From an uncultured Ectothiorhodospiraceae bacterium (GTDB lineage: Bacteria; Pseudomonadota; Gammaproteobacteria; JAABTG01): 43,249 nucleotides of DNA. The notes beneath the pieces are model-generated. The model saw only the letters and a list, made by a program, of their open reading frames with translations. It did not search any database and was not told the DNA's origin. Both the position numbers and the translations under genes were made by a program. Below, piece by piece: positions 34,991 through 43,249 of the stretch; position 1 is the stretch's first letter; every line of letters starts with the position of its first letter. The stretch covers positions 1 through 43,249 of the forward strand of contig CALMKJ010000201.1 in assembly GCA_937867305.1 (NCBI GenBank). Direction: 5' to 3'.

Positions 34991-36823
34991 ATGACCGCTC
35001 CGGAGCCCGTCGTTTACCGGGTCGCCGCCGAGGAGCCGGCCGCCCACCGATTCCAGGTTACCTGCACCGTCGCCGACCCGGACCCCGCGGGCCAGCTCTT
35101 CCGTCTACCCGCCTGGATCCCGGGTAGCTATCTCGTCCGGGAATTCTCGCGCCACGTGATCGGCTGCCGCGCCGAGGCCGGGGGCAGGCCCGTTGCCGTC
35201 CGGAAGGTCGACAAGCAGAGCTGGCGCTGCGCCCCGGTGGCGGGGCCGCTGTCCCTCGTCTACGAGGTCTACGCGCACGACCTGTCGGTCCGCGGCGCCT
35301 ACCTGGACCCCGACCGGGCCTACTTCAACGGCGCGAGCCTCCTGGTCCACGCCGTGGGGCGCGAGCACCGTCCTTGCCGCATGGACCTGGTCTGGCCCGG
35401 AGCCGAAGGGGCGGCGGACTGCCGTGTGGCGACGACGATGCCGCGCGCAGGGGCCGCGCCCCGGGGGCTCGGGACCTACGCGGCGGCCGACTACGACGAG
35501 TTGATCGACCACCCGGTCGAGGTGGGCCGGTTCACACTCGTGGAATTCGAGGCCGGCGGGGTCCCCCACGAGGTCGCGATCTCGGGCGTGCACCGCGCGG
35601 ATTCCGAGCGTCTCGCCCGGGACCTTCGCCGGGTCTGTGAGTGCCACCTCGGTCTCTTCGGCGGCGCCCCGCCGTTCGCGCGCTTTCTGTTCCTGGTCAC
35701 GGCGGTCGGCGAGGGTTACGGCGGCCTCGAGCACCGCGCCAGCGCGAGCCTGCTCTGCCGGCGGGACGACCTCCCGCAGCCCGGGGAGGAGTCCGTCGGA
35801 GAGGGATACCGGACCTTTCTCGGGCTCGCGAGCCACGAATATTTCCACGCCTGGTTGGTCAAGCGGATCCGTCCCGCGGCCTTCACCCCCTACGACCTGA
35901 CCCGGGAGCAGTACACCACGCTGCTCTGGGCCTTCGAGGGCGTCACCTCCTACTACGACGACCTGGCGCTCGCGCGGGCAGGGGTCATCGAGGCGTCGGA
36001 CTACCTGCAGCTCCTCGGGGAGACTGCCACCCGTGTGTGGCGCACCCCGGGGCGATTTCGCCAGACGCTCGCGGAGTCGAGCCTCGACGCCTGGATCAAG
36101 TTCTACCGCCCCGACGAGAACACCCCCAACGCGGTGGTCAGCTACTACGCGAAGGGGGCCCTCGTGGCCCTCGCGCTGGACCTGACCCTGCGCCAGCGCA
36201 CGGGGAGCGCGCGGAGCCTGGACGACGTCCTGCGGGCACTCTGGGAGCGTTACGGTCGCGCCGGTGTCGGAGTGCCCGAGGACGGTGTGGAGCGCGAGGC
36301 CGAGACGGTGGCCGGGGCGCCGCTCGGGGAGTTCTTCGAGCGGTTCGTGCGCGGCACGCAAGACCCGCCGTTGGCCGAGCTGCTCGCCTGGGTGGGTGTC
36401 GATTTCCGCCTGCGGGCTGCCGAGTCGGCGGAGGACCGGGGTGGGAGACCGGCGAGCGGCCCGGTGCGTGCCGAGCGCCCCGCACTGGGGGTCCGTACGG
36501 AGGCTGCGGAGGGTGGAGCGCGCCTGACACACGTGTACGATGGAGGCGCCGCCCAGGCTGCAGGCCTCTCCGCCGGCGACCTGGTGGTGGCCCTGGACGG
36601 GTTGCGGGTGAGCCACGGGACCCTGGACCGGGCGGTGGCCCGATACCCGGTCGGAAGCCGGGTCCAGGTCCACGCCTTTCGCCGGGACGAGCTCGTCGAG
36701 CGGTCCGTGACGCTCGCGCAGGCCCCCCTCGACACCTGCGTCCTCACCCTGCGGGAGGATGTGGACGAGGCGACGCGCGAGCGCCGCGGCGCCTGGCTCG
36801 GGGTGGGTCGGCCCGCCCGCTGA
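34991..36823 (+). CDS. M61 family glycyl-aminopeptidase-like peptidase with PDZ domain
   Basis: A 610-residue zinc metallopeptidase. The N-terminal beta domain (PAWIPGSYLVREFSRHV near residue 40) precedes the gluzincin core with HEYFHAW (about residues 282-288) and the downstream Glu ligand in WAFEGVTSYYDD. A PDZ domain follows near residues 495-580 (ALGV, then AAQAAGLSAGDLVVALDG). No signal peptide is apparent, so the protein is likely cytoplasmic, or exported only if the start is misplaced. It follows bcp by 40 bases. Physiological substrates of this family in bacteria are poorly defined. Confidence 0.9.
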   Translation: MTAPEPVVYRVAAEEPAAHRFQVTCTVADPDPAGQLFRLPAWIPGSYLVREFSRHVIGCRAEAGGRPVAVRKVDKQSWRCAPVAGPLSLVYEVYAHDLSVRGAYLDPDRAYFNGASLLVHAVGREHRPCRMDLVWPGAEGAADCRVATTMPRAGAAPRGLGTYAAADYDELIDHPVEVGRFTLVEFEAGGVPHEVAISGVHRADSERLARDLRRVCECHLGLFGGAPPFARFLFLVTAVGEGYGGLEHRASASLLCRRDDLPQPGEESVGEGYRTFLGLASHEYFHAWLVKRIRPAAFTPYDLTREQYTTLLWAFEGVTSYYDDLALARAGVIEASDYLQLLGETATRVWRTPGRFRQTLAESSLDAWIKFYRPDENTPNAVVSYYAKGALVALALDLTLRQRTGSARSLDDVLRALWERYGRAGVGVPEDGVEREAETVAGAPLGEFFERFVRGTQDPPLAELLAWVGVDFRLRAAESAEDRGGRPASGPVRAERPALGVRTEAAEGGARLTHVYDGGAAQAAGLSAGDLVVALDGLRVSHGTLDRAVARYPVGSRVQVHAFRRDELVERSVTLAQAPLDTCVLTLREDVDEATRERRGAWLGVGRPAR

Positions 36824-36893
36824 GGGGTGTGACCGGCGGGAGACAGACGACCGGCCGAGCCCGTTCCCGGGGACCCGGCCGAGGAGGGAGAGC

Positions 36894-37610
36894 GTGTCCG
36901 ACACGACCCCTGAGCGCCGCGACGTCCTGGTGTCGCTGCGGGGTGTGCACAAGGGCTACCGGGAGGGCGACCGGGAGCGGGTGGTCTTCGCCGGCCTGGA
37001 CGCCGAGATCGAGCGGGGGCGGGTGACGGTCCTCCTGGGGCGCAGCGGCACCGGCAAGTCGACACTCCTCAACCTGGTGAGCGGCATCGACCTGCCGGAC
37101 GCCGGAGAGGTCCTCGTGGACGGCCGGAGCCTGACCGCGCTCGGGGAGCGGGAGCGCACCCTGTACCGCCGGCGCCACATCGGCTTCGTCTTCCAGTTCT
37201 TCAATCTGGTCCAGACCCTGACCGTGCGCGAGAACCTGCGCCTGCCCCTGGAGTTGAACGGGGTGCGCGGGGCCCAGGCGGAGTCCGCCGTCACGGCCCG
37301 TCTGGAGCAGGTGGGGCTGGCCGACCGGGGGGAGAGTTTCCCCGATCAGCTCTCCGGGGGGGAGCAGCAGCGGGTTGCCATCGCGCGGGCGCTGGTGCAC
37401 GACCCGCTGCTGCTCCTCGCCGACGAGCCGACCGGGAATCTGGACGGGGAGACGGGGCGGGGGGTGCTGGAATTACTGGCGCGCCTCGTCCATGGAACCG
37501 GCCGCACGCTGGTCATGGTGACCCACAGCAGCGAGGCGGAGGCCTACGCGGACCGCTGCCTGGTCCTGGTGGACGGACGCCTGCAGGAGCGGGAGCGGGG
37601 GGCGGTGTGA
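36894..37610 (+). CDS. ABC transporter ATP-binding protein (LolD/YbbA class)
   Basis: A 238-residue ATPase of the MacB/LolD/YbbA class. Walker A is GRSGTGKST (about residues 49-57), the Q-loop FVFQFFNLV, the signature [15 protein letters not shown], Walker [14 protein letters not shown] and the switch histidine VTHSSEA. The start is GTG 36894, with a perfect GAGGAGGGAG ribosome-binding site at 36881-36890. Its stop overlaps the GTG of the permease gene, so the two form one transporter. Such ATPases power extraction of lipids or lipoproteins, or mechanotransmission, rather than transport through the membrane. Confidence 0.92.
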   Translation: MSDTTPERRDVLVSLRGVHKGYREGDRERVVFAGLDAEIERGRVTVLLGRSGTGKSTLLNLVSGIDLPDAGEVLVDGRSLTALGERERTLYRRRHIGFVFQFFNLVQTLTVRENLRLPLELNGVRGAQAESAVTARLEQVGLADRGESFPDQLSGGEQQRVAIARALVHDPLLLLADEPTGNLDGETGRGVLELLARLVHGTGRTLVMVTHSSEAEAYADRCLVLVDGRLQERERGAV

Positions 37611-40153
37611 GCCCGTTGCTCGGTGTCGCCGTCTGGCGCCACGCCCTGCGACACCCCGTGCAGCTCGCCCTGGCGGTGCTCGGCATCGCGCTCGGGGTGG
37701 CCGTGGTCGTGTCCATCGACCTTGCCAACGGGAGCGCCCTGCGGGCCTTCGAGCTCTCCGCCGAGGGGCTCGCCGGGCGGGCGACCCACGCCATCGAGGC
37801 GGGCCCCGCCGGGTTCCCCGAGCAGGTCTACGTGGACCTGCGCCTGGGCGCCCGCGTGCCCGCCGCACCGGTGGTCCAGGGGCACGTGGCGCTGCTCGAC
37901 CACCCGGGCCGTGCGCTCCTCCTGCTGGGCGTGGATCCCTTCGCGGACCACCTGGTGCGCTCGTTCGTGGCCGGACCCGGGGAGGCCCGAGCGGGGCACC
38001 TGCCGGCCCTGCTCACGCAGCCGGGGGCGGTCCTGCTGTCGGTCCCCCTGGCGCGGGCTCTCGGCGTCGGCAAGGGCGACCGGCTGGCCCTGAGAGCCGC
38101 GGGGCTGCGGGTGGCGGTCACCGTGGTGGGGCTCCTGGAGCCGGCGGACGAGCTGGCGCGCCAGACCCTGGAGGGCGTCATGGTCGCCGATGTGTCCACC
38201 GCCCAGGAGGTGCTGGGGCTGGTGGGGCGCCTGTCCCGGATCGACCTCGCCCTGGGCCCCGATGGCCCGGGTGACCTGGAACGGGTGCGGGCCCTGCTTC
38301 CGCCCGGGGTGAGCCTGGGGCCGGCCGGGTCCCGGGCCACCGTGCTCGACCAGATGACGCGCGCCTTTCGCCTGAACCTGACCATGCTGAGCCTGTTGGC
38401 CCTGCTGGTCGGGGTCTTCCTCATCTACAACACCATGACCTTCTCCGTGGTCCAGCGCCGGGCCCTGTTCGGAACGCTCCGTGCGCTCGGCGCCACCCGG
38501 GGCGAGGTCTTCGCCGCCGTGCAGGGCGAGGCGCTGCTCGTGGGCGCCGTGGGCACCGCTCTCGGGCTCATGCTCGGGGTGGTCCTCGCGGACGCCTTCC
38601 TCGCCCTCGTCACGCGCACGATCAACGACCTCTACTTCACCCTCCACGTGCGCGCCGTGCACGTGGAGTGGCTGTCGCTGGCCAAGGGGGTGGCGCTGGG
38701 GGTCCTGGCGACCGCGGCCGCGGCGGCCCTGCCGGCCCGCGAGGCGACCCGCATCCCGCCCCGGGCGACGCTGGCGCGATCCACCCTCGAATCCGGCGTA
38801 CGGCGCCGACTGCCGGCCGCCGCGCTCGCGGGAGCGGGGATGCTGGGTGCGAGCGCCGCCCTGCTGGCCCTGCCGGGTCGCAGCCTCGCCGTGGGCTTCC
38901 TCTCGCTCTTCGGGGTGATCCTGGGCTTCACGCTTCTCACTCCCGGCGCCCTGGTCCTGGTGCTGCGCCCCCTGCCGGCGTGGCTCGGGCGCGCCGGCAG
39001 CGTGCTCGGCCCGCTCGCGGTCCGGGGTGTCTCCGCGGGGCTGAGCCGCACCGGCGTGGCGGTCGCGGCGCTCATGGTCGCCGTGGCTACGACCGTGGGC
39101 GTCGGGGTCATGGTCGACAGCTTCCGGCGCAGCGTGGCCGTGTGGCTCGAGCAGACGCTTCGGGCGGACATCTACGTGTCGGCGCCCACCGCCATGTCCG
39201 CCCGCGGCGGCGGCAGTCTCGACCCGCGCCTGCTGCCGCGCCTCGCCGCGGTTCCCGGGGTCGAGGGCACCAGCACCGCACGCACGCGCGAGGCGCTCTC
39301 GTCGCTCGGGCCGATCAAGCTGAGCGCCTACTCCCTGAACCCGTCCAGCCGGCGGGGCTTCCGTTTTCTCGAGGGTGAGCCGGCCACGGTGTGGCCCGAG
39401 CTCGAGGAGCAGGAGCGGGCCATCGTCTCCGAGTCCTTCGGTTACCGCCACGGAGTGGGGCGGGGCTCGCGGATCACGCTCACCACGGACCGGGGCGAGC
39501 GTGAGCTCACCGTGGCCGGGGTGTACCGGGACTACGGATCGGACCGGGGGGTGGTGGCAGTGAGCCGCCGGACCTACGACCGGTACTGGGACGACCCCGG
39601 CGTGGCGGCCATCGGGCTGTACGCCGGAAGGAACGCCGACCTGGCCGCGCTCCTGTCCGAGGTCCGCGCCGTGGTGGGGGTGGACGACGCGGTGGTCGTC
39701 CAGTCCAACCGCGACCTGCGCCAGGCTTCGCTCGCGGTATTCGACCGCACCTTCGCGATCACCTACGCGCTGCGGGGACTGGTCACCCTGGTGGCCTTCG
39801 TGGGTGTCCTGAGCGCTCTGATGGCCCTCGAGCTGGAGCGGGGCCGGGAGGTCGCCATCCTGCGGGCCATCGGCGCGACCCGCGGCCAGGTCTGGGGCCT
39901 GGTGCTGTCCCAGACCGGGCTGCTGGGCACGCTCGCGGGGCTCTTCGCCGTTCCTCTCGGCCTCACCCTCGCGCTCATCCTGATCCGGGTGATCAACTGC
40001 CGCTCCTTCGGCTGGACGCTCGACGTGCACCTGGACCCCTGGCTTCTGGTCCAGGCGGTCGCCCTCGCGGTGGTGGCCGCGATCGCGGCGGGCCTCTACC
40101 CGGCCCGCCGGATGGCCGGCACGTCACCGGCACGGGCGCTGCGCGAGGAGTGA
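37607..40153 (+). CDS. FtsX-type ABC transporter permease
   Basis: An 848-residue permease of the YbbP/LolCE class with two FtsX-like units. An N-terminal helix (about 18-38) precedes a large periplasmic domain (about 40-255); three helices (about 258-375), a further group (about 405-505), a second periplasmic domain (about 510-715), and three last helices (about 721-835) follow. The cytoplasmic coupling segment LRALGATRGEV and its partner LRAIGATRGQVW mark the two FtsX units. The pair resembles operons that usually add a lipocalin/AttH-like exported gene; none follows here. Substrate unknown. Confidence 0.9.
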   Translation: MSPLLGVAVWRHALRHPVQLALAVLGIALGVAVVVSIDLANGSALRAFELSAEGLAGRATHAIEAGPAGFPEQVYVDLRLGARVPAAPVVQGHVALLDHPGRALLLLGVDPFADHLVRSFVAGPGEARAGHLPALLTQPGAVLLSVPLARALGVGKGDRLALRAAGLRVAVTVVGLLEPADELARQTLEGVMVADVSTAQEVLGLVGRLSRIDLALGPDGPGDLERVRALLPPGVSLGPAGSRATVLDQMTRAFRLNLTMLSLLALLVGVFLIYNTMTFSVVQRRALFGTLRALGATRGEVFAAVQGEALLVGAVGTALGLMLGVVLADAFLALVTRTINDLYFTLHVRAVHVEWLSLAKGVALGVLATAAAAALPAREATRIPPRATLARSTLESGVRRRLPAAALAGAGMLGASAALLALPGRSLAVGFLSLFGVILGFTLLTPGALVLVLRPLPAWLGRAGSVLGPLAVRGVSAGLSRTGVAVAALMVAVATTVGVGVMVDSFRRSVAVWLEQTLRADIYVSAPTAMSARGGGSLDPRLLPRLAAVPGVEGTSTARTREALSSLGPIKLSAYSLNPSSRRGFRFLEGEPATVWPELEEQERAIVSESFGYRHGVGRGSRITLTTDRGERELTVAGVYRDYGSDRGVVAVSRRTYDRYWDDPGVAAIGLYAGRNADLAALLSEVRAVVGVDDAVVVQSNRDLRQASLAVFDRTFAITYALRGLVTLVAFVGVLSALMALELERGREVAILRAIGATRGQVWGLVLSQTGLLGTLAGLFAVPLGLTLALILIRVINCRSFGWTLDVHLDPWLLVQAVALAVVAAIAAGLYPARRMAGTSPARALREE

Positions 40154-40199
40154 CGGCGAGAGGCCCCCGCCCCGGGCCGGCGCGCCTGCGTACGCGCGG

Positions 40200-42980
40200 C
40201 TAGGGCAGGAGGTCCAGCAACCGCTTCGCCTCCGCCTTCCAGGCTGCCTCGCCGGCCCCCGCGATCGCCGCCTCCAGCTCCTGGCGCGCGCGGGCCATGT
40301 CTCCCGAGCGGGCCAGGGCAGCCCCCAGGTGGTACCGGATCTCCGCCTCCCGCGGAGCCTTCTCCGCCGCCTGGCGCAGGAGCTGTACACCCTGTTCCAC
40401 CTGCCCCTGCTGCACCCGGATCCAGCCGACGGTGTCCAGGATGGCGGGGTTCTCCGGGGCCTCGGCCAGGGCGCGCTGCGCGAGGTCCGCCGCCCGCGGG
40501 TCCTTCGATTCGAAATAGAGCCAGGCCAGGTTGTTGAGCGCTACGGCGTTCTTGGGCTGCTGCGTGACCAGGAGCTCGTATTCCTTCACCGCCGCGTCCC
40601 GCGCGCCCGAGGCCTGGAGCGAGCTCGCGAGCCCCAGGCGCACCGCGCCGTCCTGGGGGTGCTGGGCCAGCCAGTCGCGCATCGCCTGCAGGCCGCCGGT
40701 CTCGTCGCCCGCGGCCCGGCGGGCCTGGGACAGCTTCAGCACCAGGTCCGCGCCGCCCCCCTTGGCCAGGGCGTCCTGGTAGGCCGCCACGGCCTCGGCC
40801 GGTTGTCGGGAGGCAAACAGCATGTCCCCCTCGAGACCCGGGCCCGCGGGGGACGCGGGGTAGAGGGTCTTCAGCCGCTCGACCCGCTCGCGGGCCGCCT
40901 CGGGCTTCCCTGCGGCGATGTCCAGGCGCCCGAGCCCCAGAAGCGCCCCCGCGTGCTTGCCCTCGGAGAGTTCCAGGGCGCGGGAGAACGAGGCGCGGGC
41001 CTCGTCCCGCTTGCCGGTCCCGAGCTGCGCGGCAGCGAGGCGGGCGTGCAGGTCGGGGGTCTTCACGCCCTTCGCTACCAGGGCCCCGAAGGTGCGCGCC
41101 GCATCGGCCGGATGGCCCGACAGCAGCTCGGTCTGGCCCTGCAGCCCCAGCGCGACGGTGTTCTCGGGGGCGAGCTTGATCGCCTCCTGCGTCACCTCGA
41201 CCGCCTTCGCGAGAGGGCCGTTGTCGAGATAGTAGGCGGCGAGCATCAGCCGAGGCTCCAGGGCGCTCGGGTGGTGCTGGCGCGCCCGCTCCAGGAGCTC
41301 CACCGCGCGCGCCCCTTCGTTCGCCTCGCCGGCCAGCCGGGCGAGGCCGACCAACGCCTGCACGTTGTGCTCGTCGCGGGAGAGTACGGACTCGTAACGG
41401 GCGCGGGCGGCGTCGCGCTTGCCCTCCCGCACGTCCAGCTGAGCCAGGTTGAGGGCGGCCGGCGCGAAGCTCGCCGAGACCCTCAGGGCCTGCTCGAAGG
41501 CGGACCGGGCGCTGGCTGTGTCCTGCTTCGCCAGGTAGGCCGCGCCGACGAGATTGTGGGTCAGGGGGTTCTCGGGCTGGCGCTCGGCAAGCCTGCGCGC
41601 CGCGGCCAGGGCCTCGTCGGTCTGGCCCTGGCGCAGGTGGGTCAGCACCAGCAGGACCTCGGCCTGCCCCGTGCCGACGCCGAGGTCGACCGCCGACTGC
41701 AGTTCGGCCACGGCCTCTTTGGCCTCGCCGGCGGCCAGGTGAGTCAGGGCGAGCTGCGTGCGGATGGCCGCGACGTCGGGCGCCAGCTGGCTCGCCTGGG
41801 TCAGGTACTCCTCCGCTCGGGCGGCGTCGCCCTTGCGCAGGTGGGCCGTGCCGAGGAGTGCGAGGAGCTGCGGATCCCCGGCGGCCTCCTTCGCGGCCGG
41901 GGCGAGCGCCTCGAGGGCCCGGTCGGGCTCGTTGCGGGCGAGCCGCACCGCCGCCAGGAGCTTGCGCGAGGCCATGTGGTCCGGGACCGCGGCGCTGTAG
42001 CGGGAGAGGTGCTCCTCGGCCTGCTCGAGCCGGCCCTCGGCGTAGTCCACCGTCCCGAGCAGCAGGAGGCTCGGCAGGTGGTCGGGGACGACCCGCAGTA
42101 CGTCACGCAAGGCTTCCTGGGCCCCGCCCATGTCCTTGCGCTGGTAGGCGACCGCCCCCCGCAGGTAGTTGGCGAGCGGCTCCTGGGGCGAGTGCTTGCG
42201 CACCTGCTCCACCTGCGCCGAGGCCCCGTCCAGGTCCCCGCGGGCGAGCCTGGCGCGGGCAAGCGCGAGACGGGCGGTCGTGTTGCGCTCTCCGCCCACT
42301 TCGAGGGCCTTCGCGAAGGCCGCCTCGGCACCCTCCAGATCCCGGCGGGCCAGCAGCAGCTCGCCGCGCAGCAGCAGGGCCCGGAGGTCGTCGGGGTTCT
42401 TCTCCAGGGCCAGAGTCACCTGCTTTTCCGCATCCTCCGTGCGACCCTCGGCGAGGGCGAGGCTGGCGAGACCCAGACGCGCGGCGGCCAGGCCGGGCTC
42501 GGTCTCCAAGGCCCGGTTGAAGGCGGCGCGGGACTCCTCGCGCCGCCCGAGGCCGAGGTGGGCCTCGCCCTGCAGGACCAGCACCCGCGCCGAGGGCGGG
42601 TCGGCCGGTGCCCTCGCCAGCTGGTCCAGGGCCTCCTGGTACTTGCGTTCCAGCAGCAGGGCGCGGGCGAGCGTGACGGGCAGGTCGGGGTCGGAGGCCC
42701 CGAGGCGCCCCGCGCGCGCCAGCTCCTTCTCGGCCCCGGCGCCGTCGCCGAGGTCGAGGTAGACCTTGCCGAGCAGCAGGCGCGCCTGGGGGTTCTCGGG
42801 CTCCTTCTGCAGGGCGTTCTTCAACTCGATGACCGAGGCACTGAGGTCCCGCTTGTCCACGAAGGCCCGGGCGCGGTCGACGTGCTCGGCAGCCGTGGGC
42901 CCCGCGTCACAGGCGGGCAGGGCGAGGGCGAACAGGACGGGGAGGGCGAGGCTCTGGCGTAGGCTCGGGGTGCGCGGCAT
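40200..42980 (-). CDS. prsT: PEP-CTERM-system TPR-repeat lipoprotein, PrsT-like
   Basis: A 926-residue protein made almost wholly of tetratricopeptide repeats, about two dozen. The N-terminus is a signal peptide ending in LALPAC, a plausible lipobox, so an outer-membrane lipoprotein is expected. The opening after the Cys (EHVDRARAFVDKRDLSASVIELKNALQ) and the length match the TPR lipoprotein found beside exosortase/PEP-CTERM exopolysaccharide loci, where it is thought to help assemble or export surface polymer or protein. Exosortase and the other prs genes are not in the window but may lie just beyond the right end. The gene is convergent with the ABC permease. ATG 42980 has GAGAG upstream. 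Confidence 0.85.
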   Translation of the reverse strand: MPRTPSLRQSLALPVLFALALPACDAGPTAAEHVDRARAFVDKRDLSASVIELKNALQKEPENPQARLLLGKVYLDLGDGAGAEKELARAGRLGASDPDLPVTLARALLLERKYQEALDQLARAPADPPSARVLVLQGEAHLGLGRREESRAAFNRALETEPGLAAARLGLASLALAEGRTEDAEKQVTLALEKNPDDLRALLLRGELLLARRDLEGAEAAFAKALEVGGERNTTARLALARARLARGDLDGASAQVEQVRKHSPQEPLANYLRGAVAYQRKDMGGAQEALRDVLRVVPDHLPSLLLLGTVDYAEGRLEQAEEHLSRYSAAVPDHMASRKLLAAVRLARNEPDRALEALAPAAKEAAGDPQLLALLGTAHLRKGDAARAEEYLTQASQLAPDVAAIRTQLALTHLAAGEAKEAVAELQSAVDLGVGTGQAEVLLVLTHLRQGQTDEALAAARRLAERQPENPLTHNLVGAAYLAKQDTASARSAFEQALRVSASFAPAALNLAQLDVREGKRDAARARYESVLSRDEHNVQALVGLARLAGEANEGARAVELLERARQHHPSALEPRLMLAAYYLDNGPLAKAVEVTQEAIKLAPENTVALGLQGQTELLSGHPADAARTFGALVAKGVKTPDLHARLAAAQLGTGKRDEARASFSRALELSEGKHAGALLGLGRLDIAAGKPEAARERVERLKTLYPASPAGPGLEGDMLFASRQPAEAVAAYQDALAKGGGADLVLKLSQARRAAGDETGGLQAMRDWLAQHPQDGAVRLGLASSLQASGARDAAVKEYELLVTQQPKNAVALNNLAWLYFESKDPRAADLAQRALAEAPENPAILDTVGWIRVQQGQVEQGVQLLRQAAEKAPREAEIRYHLGAALARSGDMARARQELEAAIAGAGEAAWKAEAKRLLDLLP

Positions 42981-43249
42981 CGGTCTCTCTCGCTGTGCGG
43001 GGGGACGCCGGCAGACGCCGACGGGATCCCCACGGACGTGACTCGGCGGTCGGCGGAAGCCGACCCCATCCGCATGGATAGCGTCCGGTGCGGGAGAGGA
43101 TACACCCGAGGTTCGTCGCCGCTGAGTGGGGCGGCGAGCCGGACTCCTGCCCCGAGGGGGCCGTCCCTGGACCCCGAACGGACTCGGGTACTACCGGAGA
43201 GAGGGTGGTTCCGGGGAGTGACCGGTTGGGGGGCACCCCCCCACGAGGA
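42981..43249. other. Upstream region of the TPR lipoprotein gene, to the window end
   Basis: About 270 bases with no supported gene. A perfect seven-base-pair hairpin with a GGAA tetraloop is at 43048-43065, which would fall in the 5' leader of the TPR lipoprotein mRNA (where the loop reads TTCC). A G/C-run hairpin closes the window (43227-43243). I see no convincing sigma54 or sigma70 promoter. Confidence 0.4.

Noticed and set aside
40329-42962. 877-residue plus-strand frame opposite the TPR lipoprotein
   Set aside because: The minus-strand frame has a signal peptide, lipobox and regular TPR repeats; the plus-strand product is an Arg/Gly-rich mirror of the repeats.
43000-43130. Possible cyclic-di-GMP riboswitch before the TPR lipoprotein gene
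   Set aside because: The hairpins do not match the conserved core of the GEMM-I class; only a simple stem-loop remains.

Overview
The window is one contiguous, gene-dense stretch of a very GC-rich (about 70-75%) bacterial chromosome. The order eno-ftsB-ispD-ispF-truD at the left end, the single-chain PurL, and a PEP-CTERM-type TPR lipoprotein point to a Gammaproteobacterium. A SoxX/SoxA-type cytochrome plus an octaheme nitrite reductase resembling that of Thioalkalivibrio suggest a sulfur-oxidising, nitrogen-oxide-respiring relative of the Chromatiales/Ectothiorhodospiraceae. The lineage is inference; the gene content is read from the sequence. I found no rRNA, tRNA, CRISPR array or insertion sequence.

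Region 1 (1-5.1 kb): housekeeping genes eno, ftsB, ispD, ispF and truD; the last four are chained by 4-nt GTGA stop/start overlaps. A convergent Smr-domain nuclease gene overlaps the end of truD, followed by a YqhA-type membrane protein. Region 2 (5.1-15.3 kb): on the minus strand a P-type Mg2+ ATPase of visibly lower GC directly after purL, then lon and hsp20 as a proteostasis pair. A proline-rich membrane protein is encoded divergently from purL. Region 3 (15.5-20.6 kb): a glutamine synthetase family gene, then a tightly overlapped minus-strand operon of three poorly known envelope-type genes (membrane protein, DUF7931-like protein, short secretin-like protein), then a Sel1/SLT lytic transglycosylase.

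Region 4 (20.9-24.7 kb): a triheme cytochrome that reads as SoxX fused to SoxA, with no other sox gene nearby. It is followed by a dolichol-phosphate-mannose-synthase-like glycosyltransferase, a GtrA flippase-like protein, and a convergent RluA-family pseudouridine synthase. Region 5 (24.7-28.1 kb): TrkH, a CBS-domain protein and an ArsB/NhaD-type permease, probably an ion-homeostasis unit.

Region 6 (28.1-34.4 kb) is the most interesting part. A Crp/Fnr regulator of DNR type diverges from an octaheme nitrite reductase gene, with a perfect TTGAT-N4-ATCAA box between them. The reductase has seven CXXCH sites and one CXXCK site, plus a Tyr-x-Cys pair like the cross-linked one of TvNiR. Just downstream, past a strong terminator hairpin, lie a single gene fusing CcmF to CcmH and then ccmI. 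The CcmF/CcmH/CcmI trio without ccmABCDE or ccmG is the set expected of a dedicated NrfEFG-type haem lyase for the CXXCK haem. The cluster therefore looks like a compact nitrite-ammonification module that carries its own cofactor-attachment machinery.

Region 7 (34.5-43.2 kb): a BCP/PrxQ peroxiredoxin, an M61 peptidase with a PDZ domain, an ABC ATPase/FtsX-permease pair of the YbbAP/LolCDE class, and a 926-residue TPR lipoprotein of the PEP-CTERM (PrsT) type.
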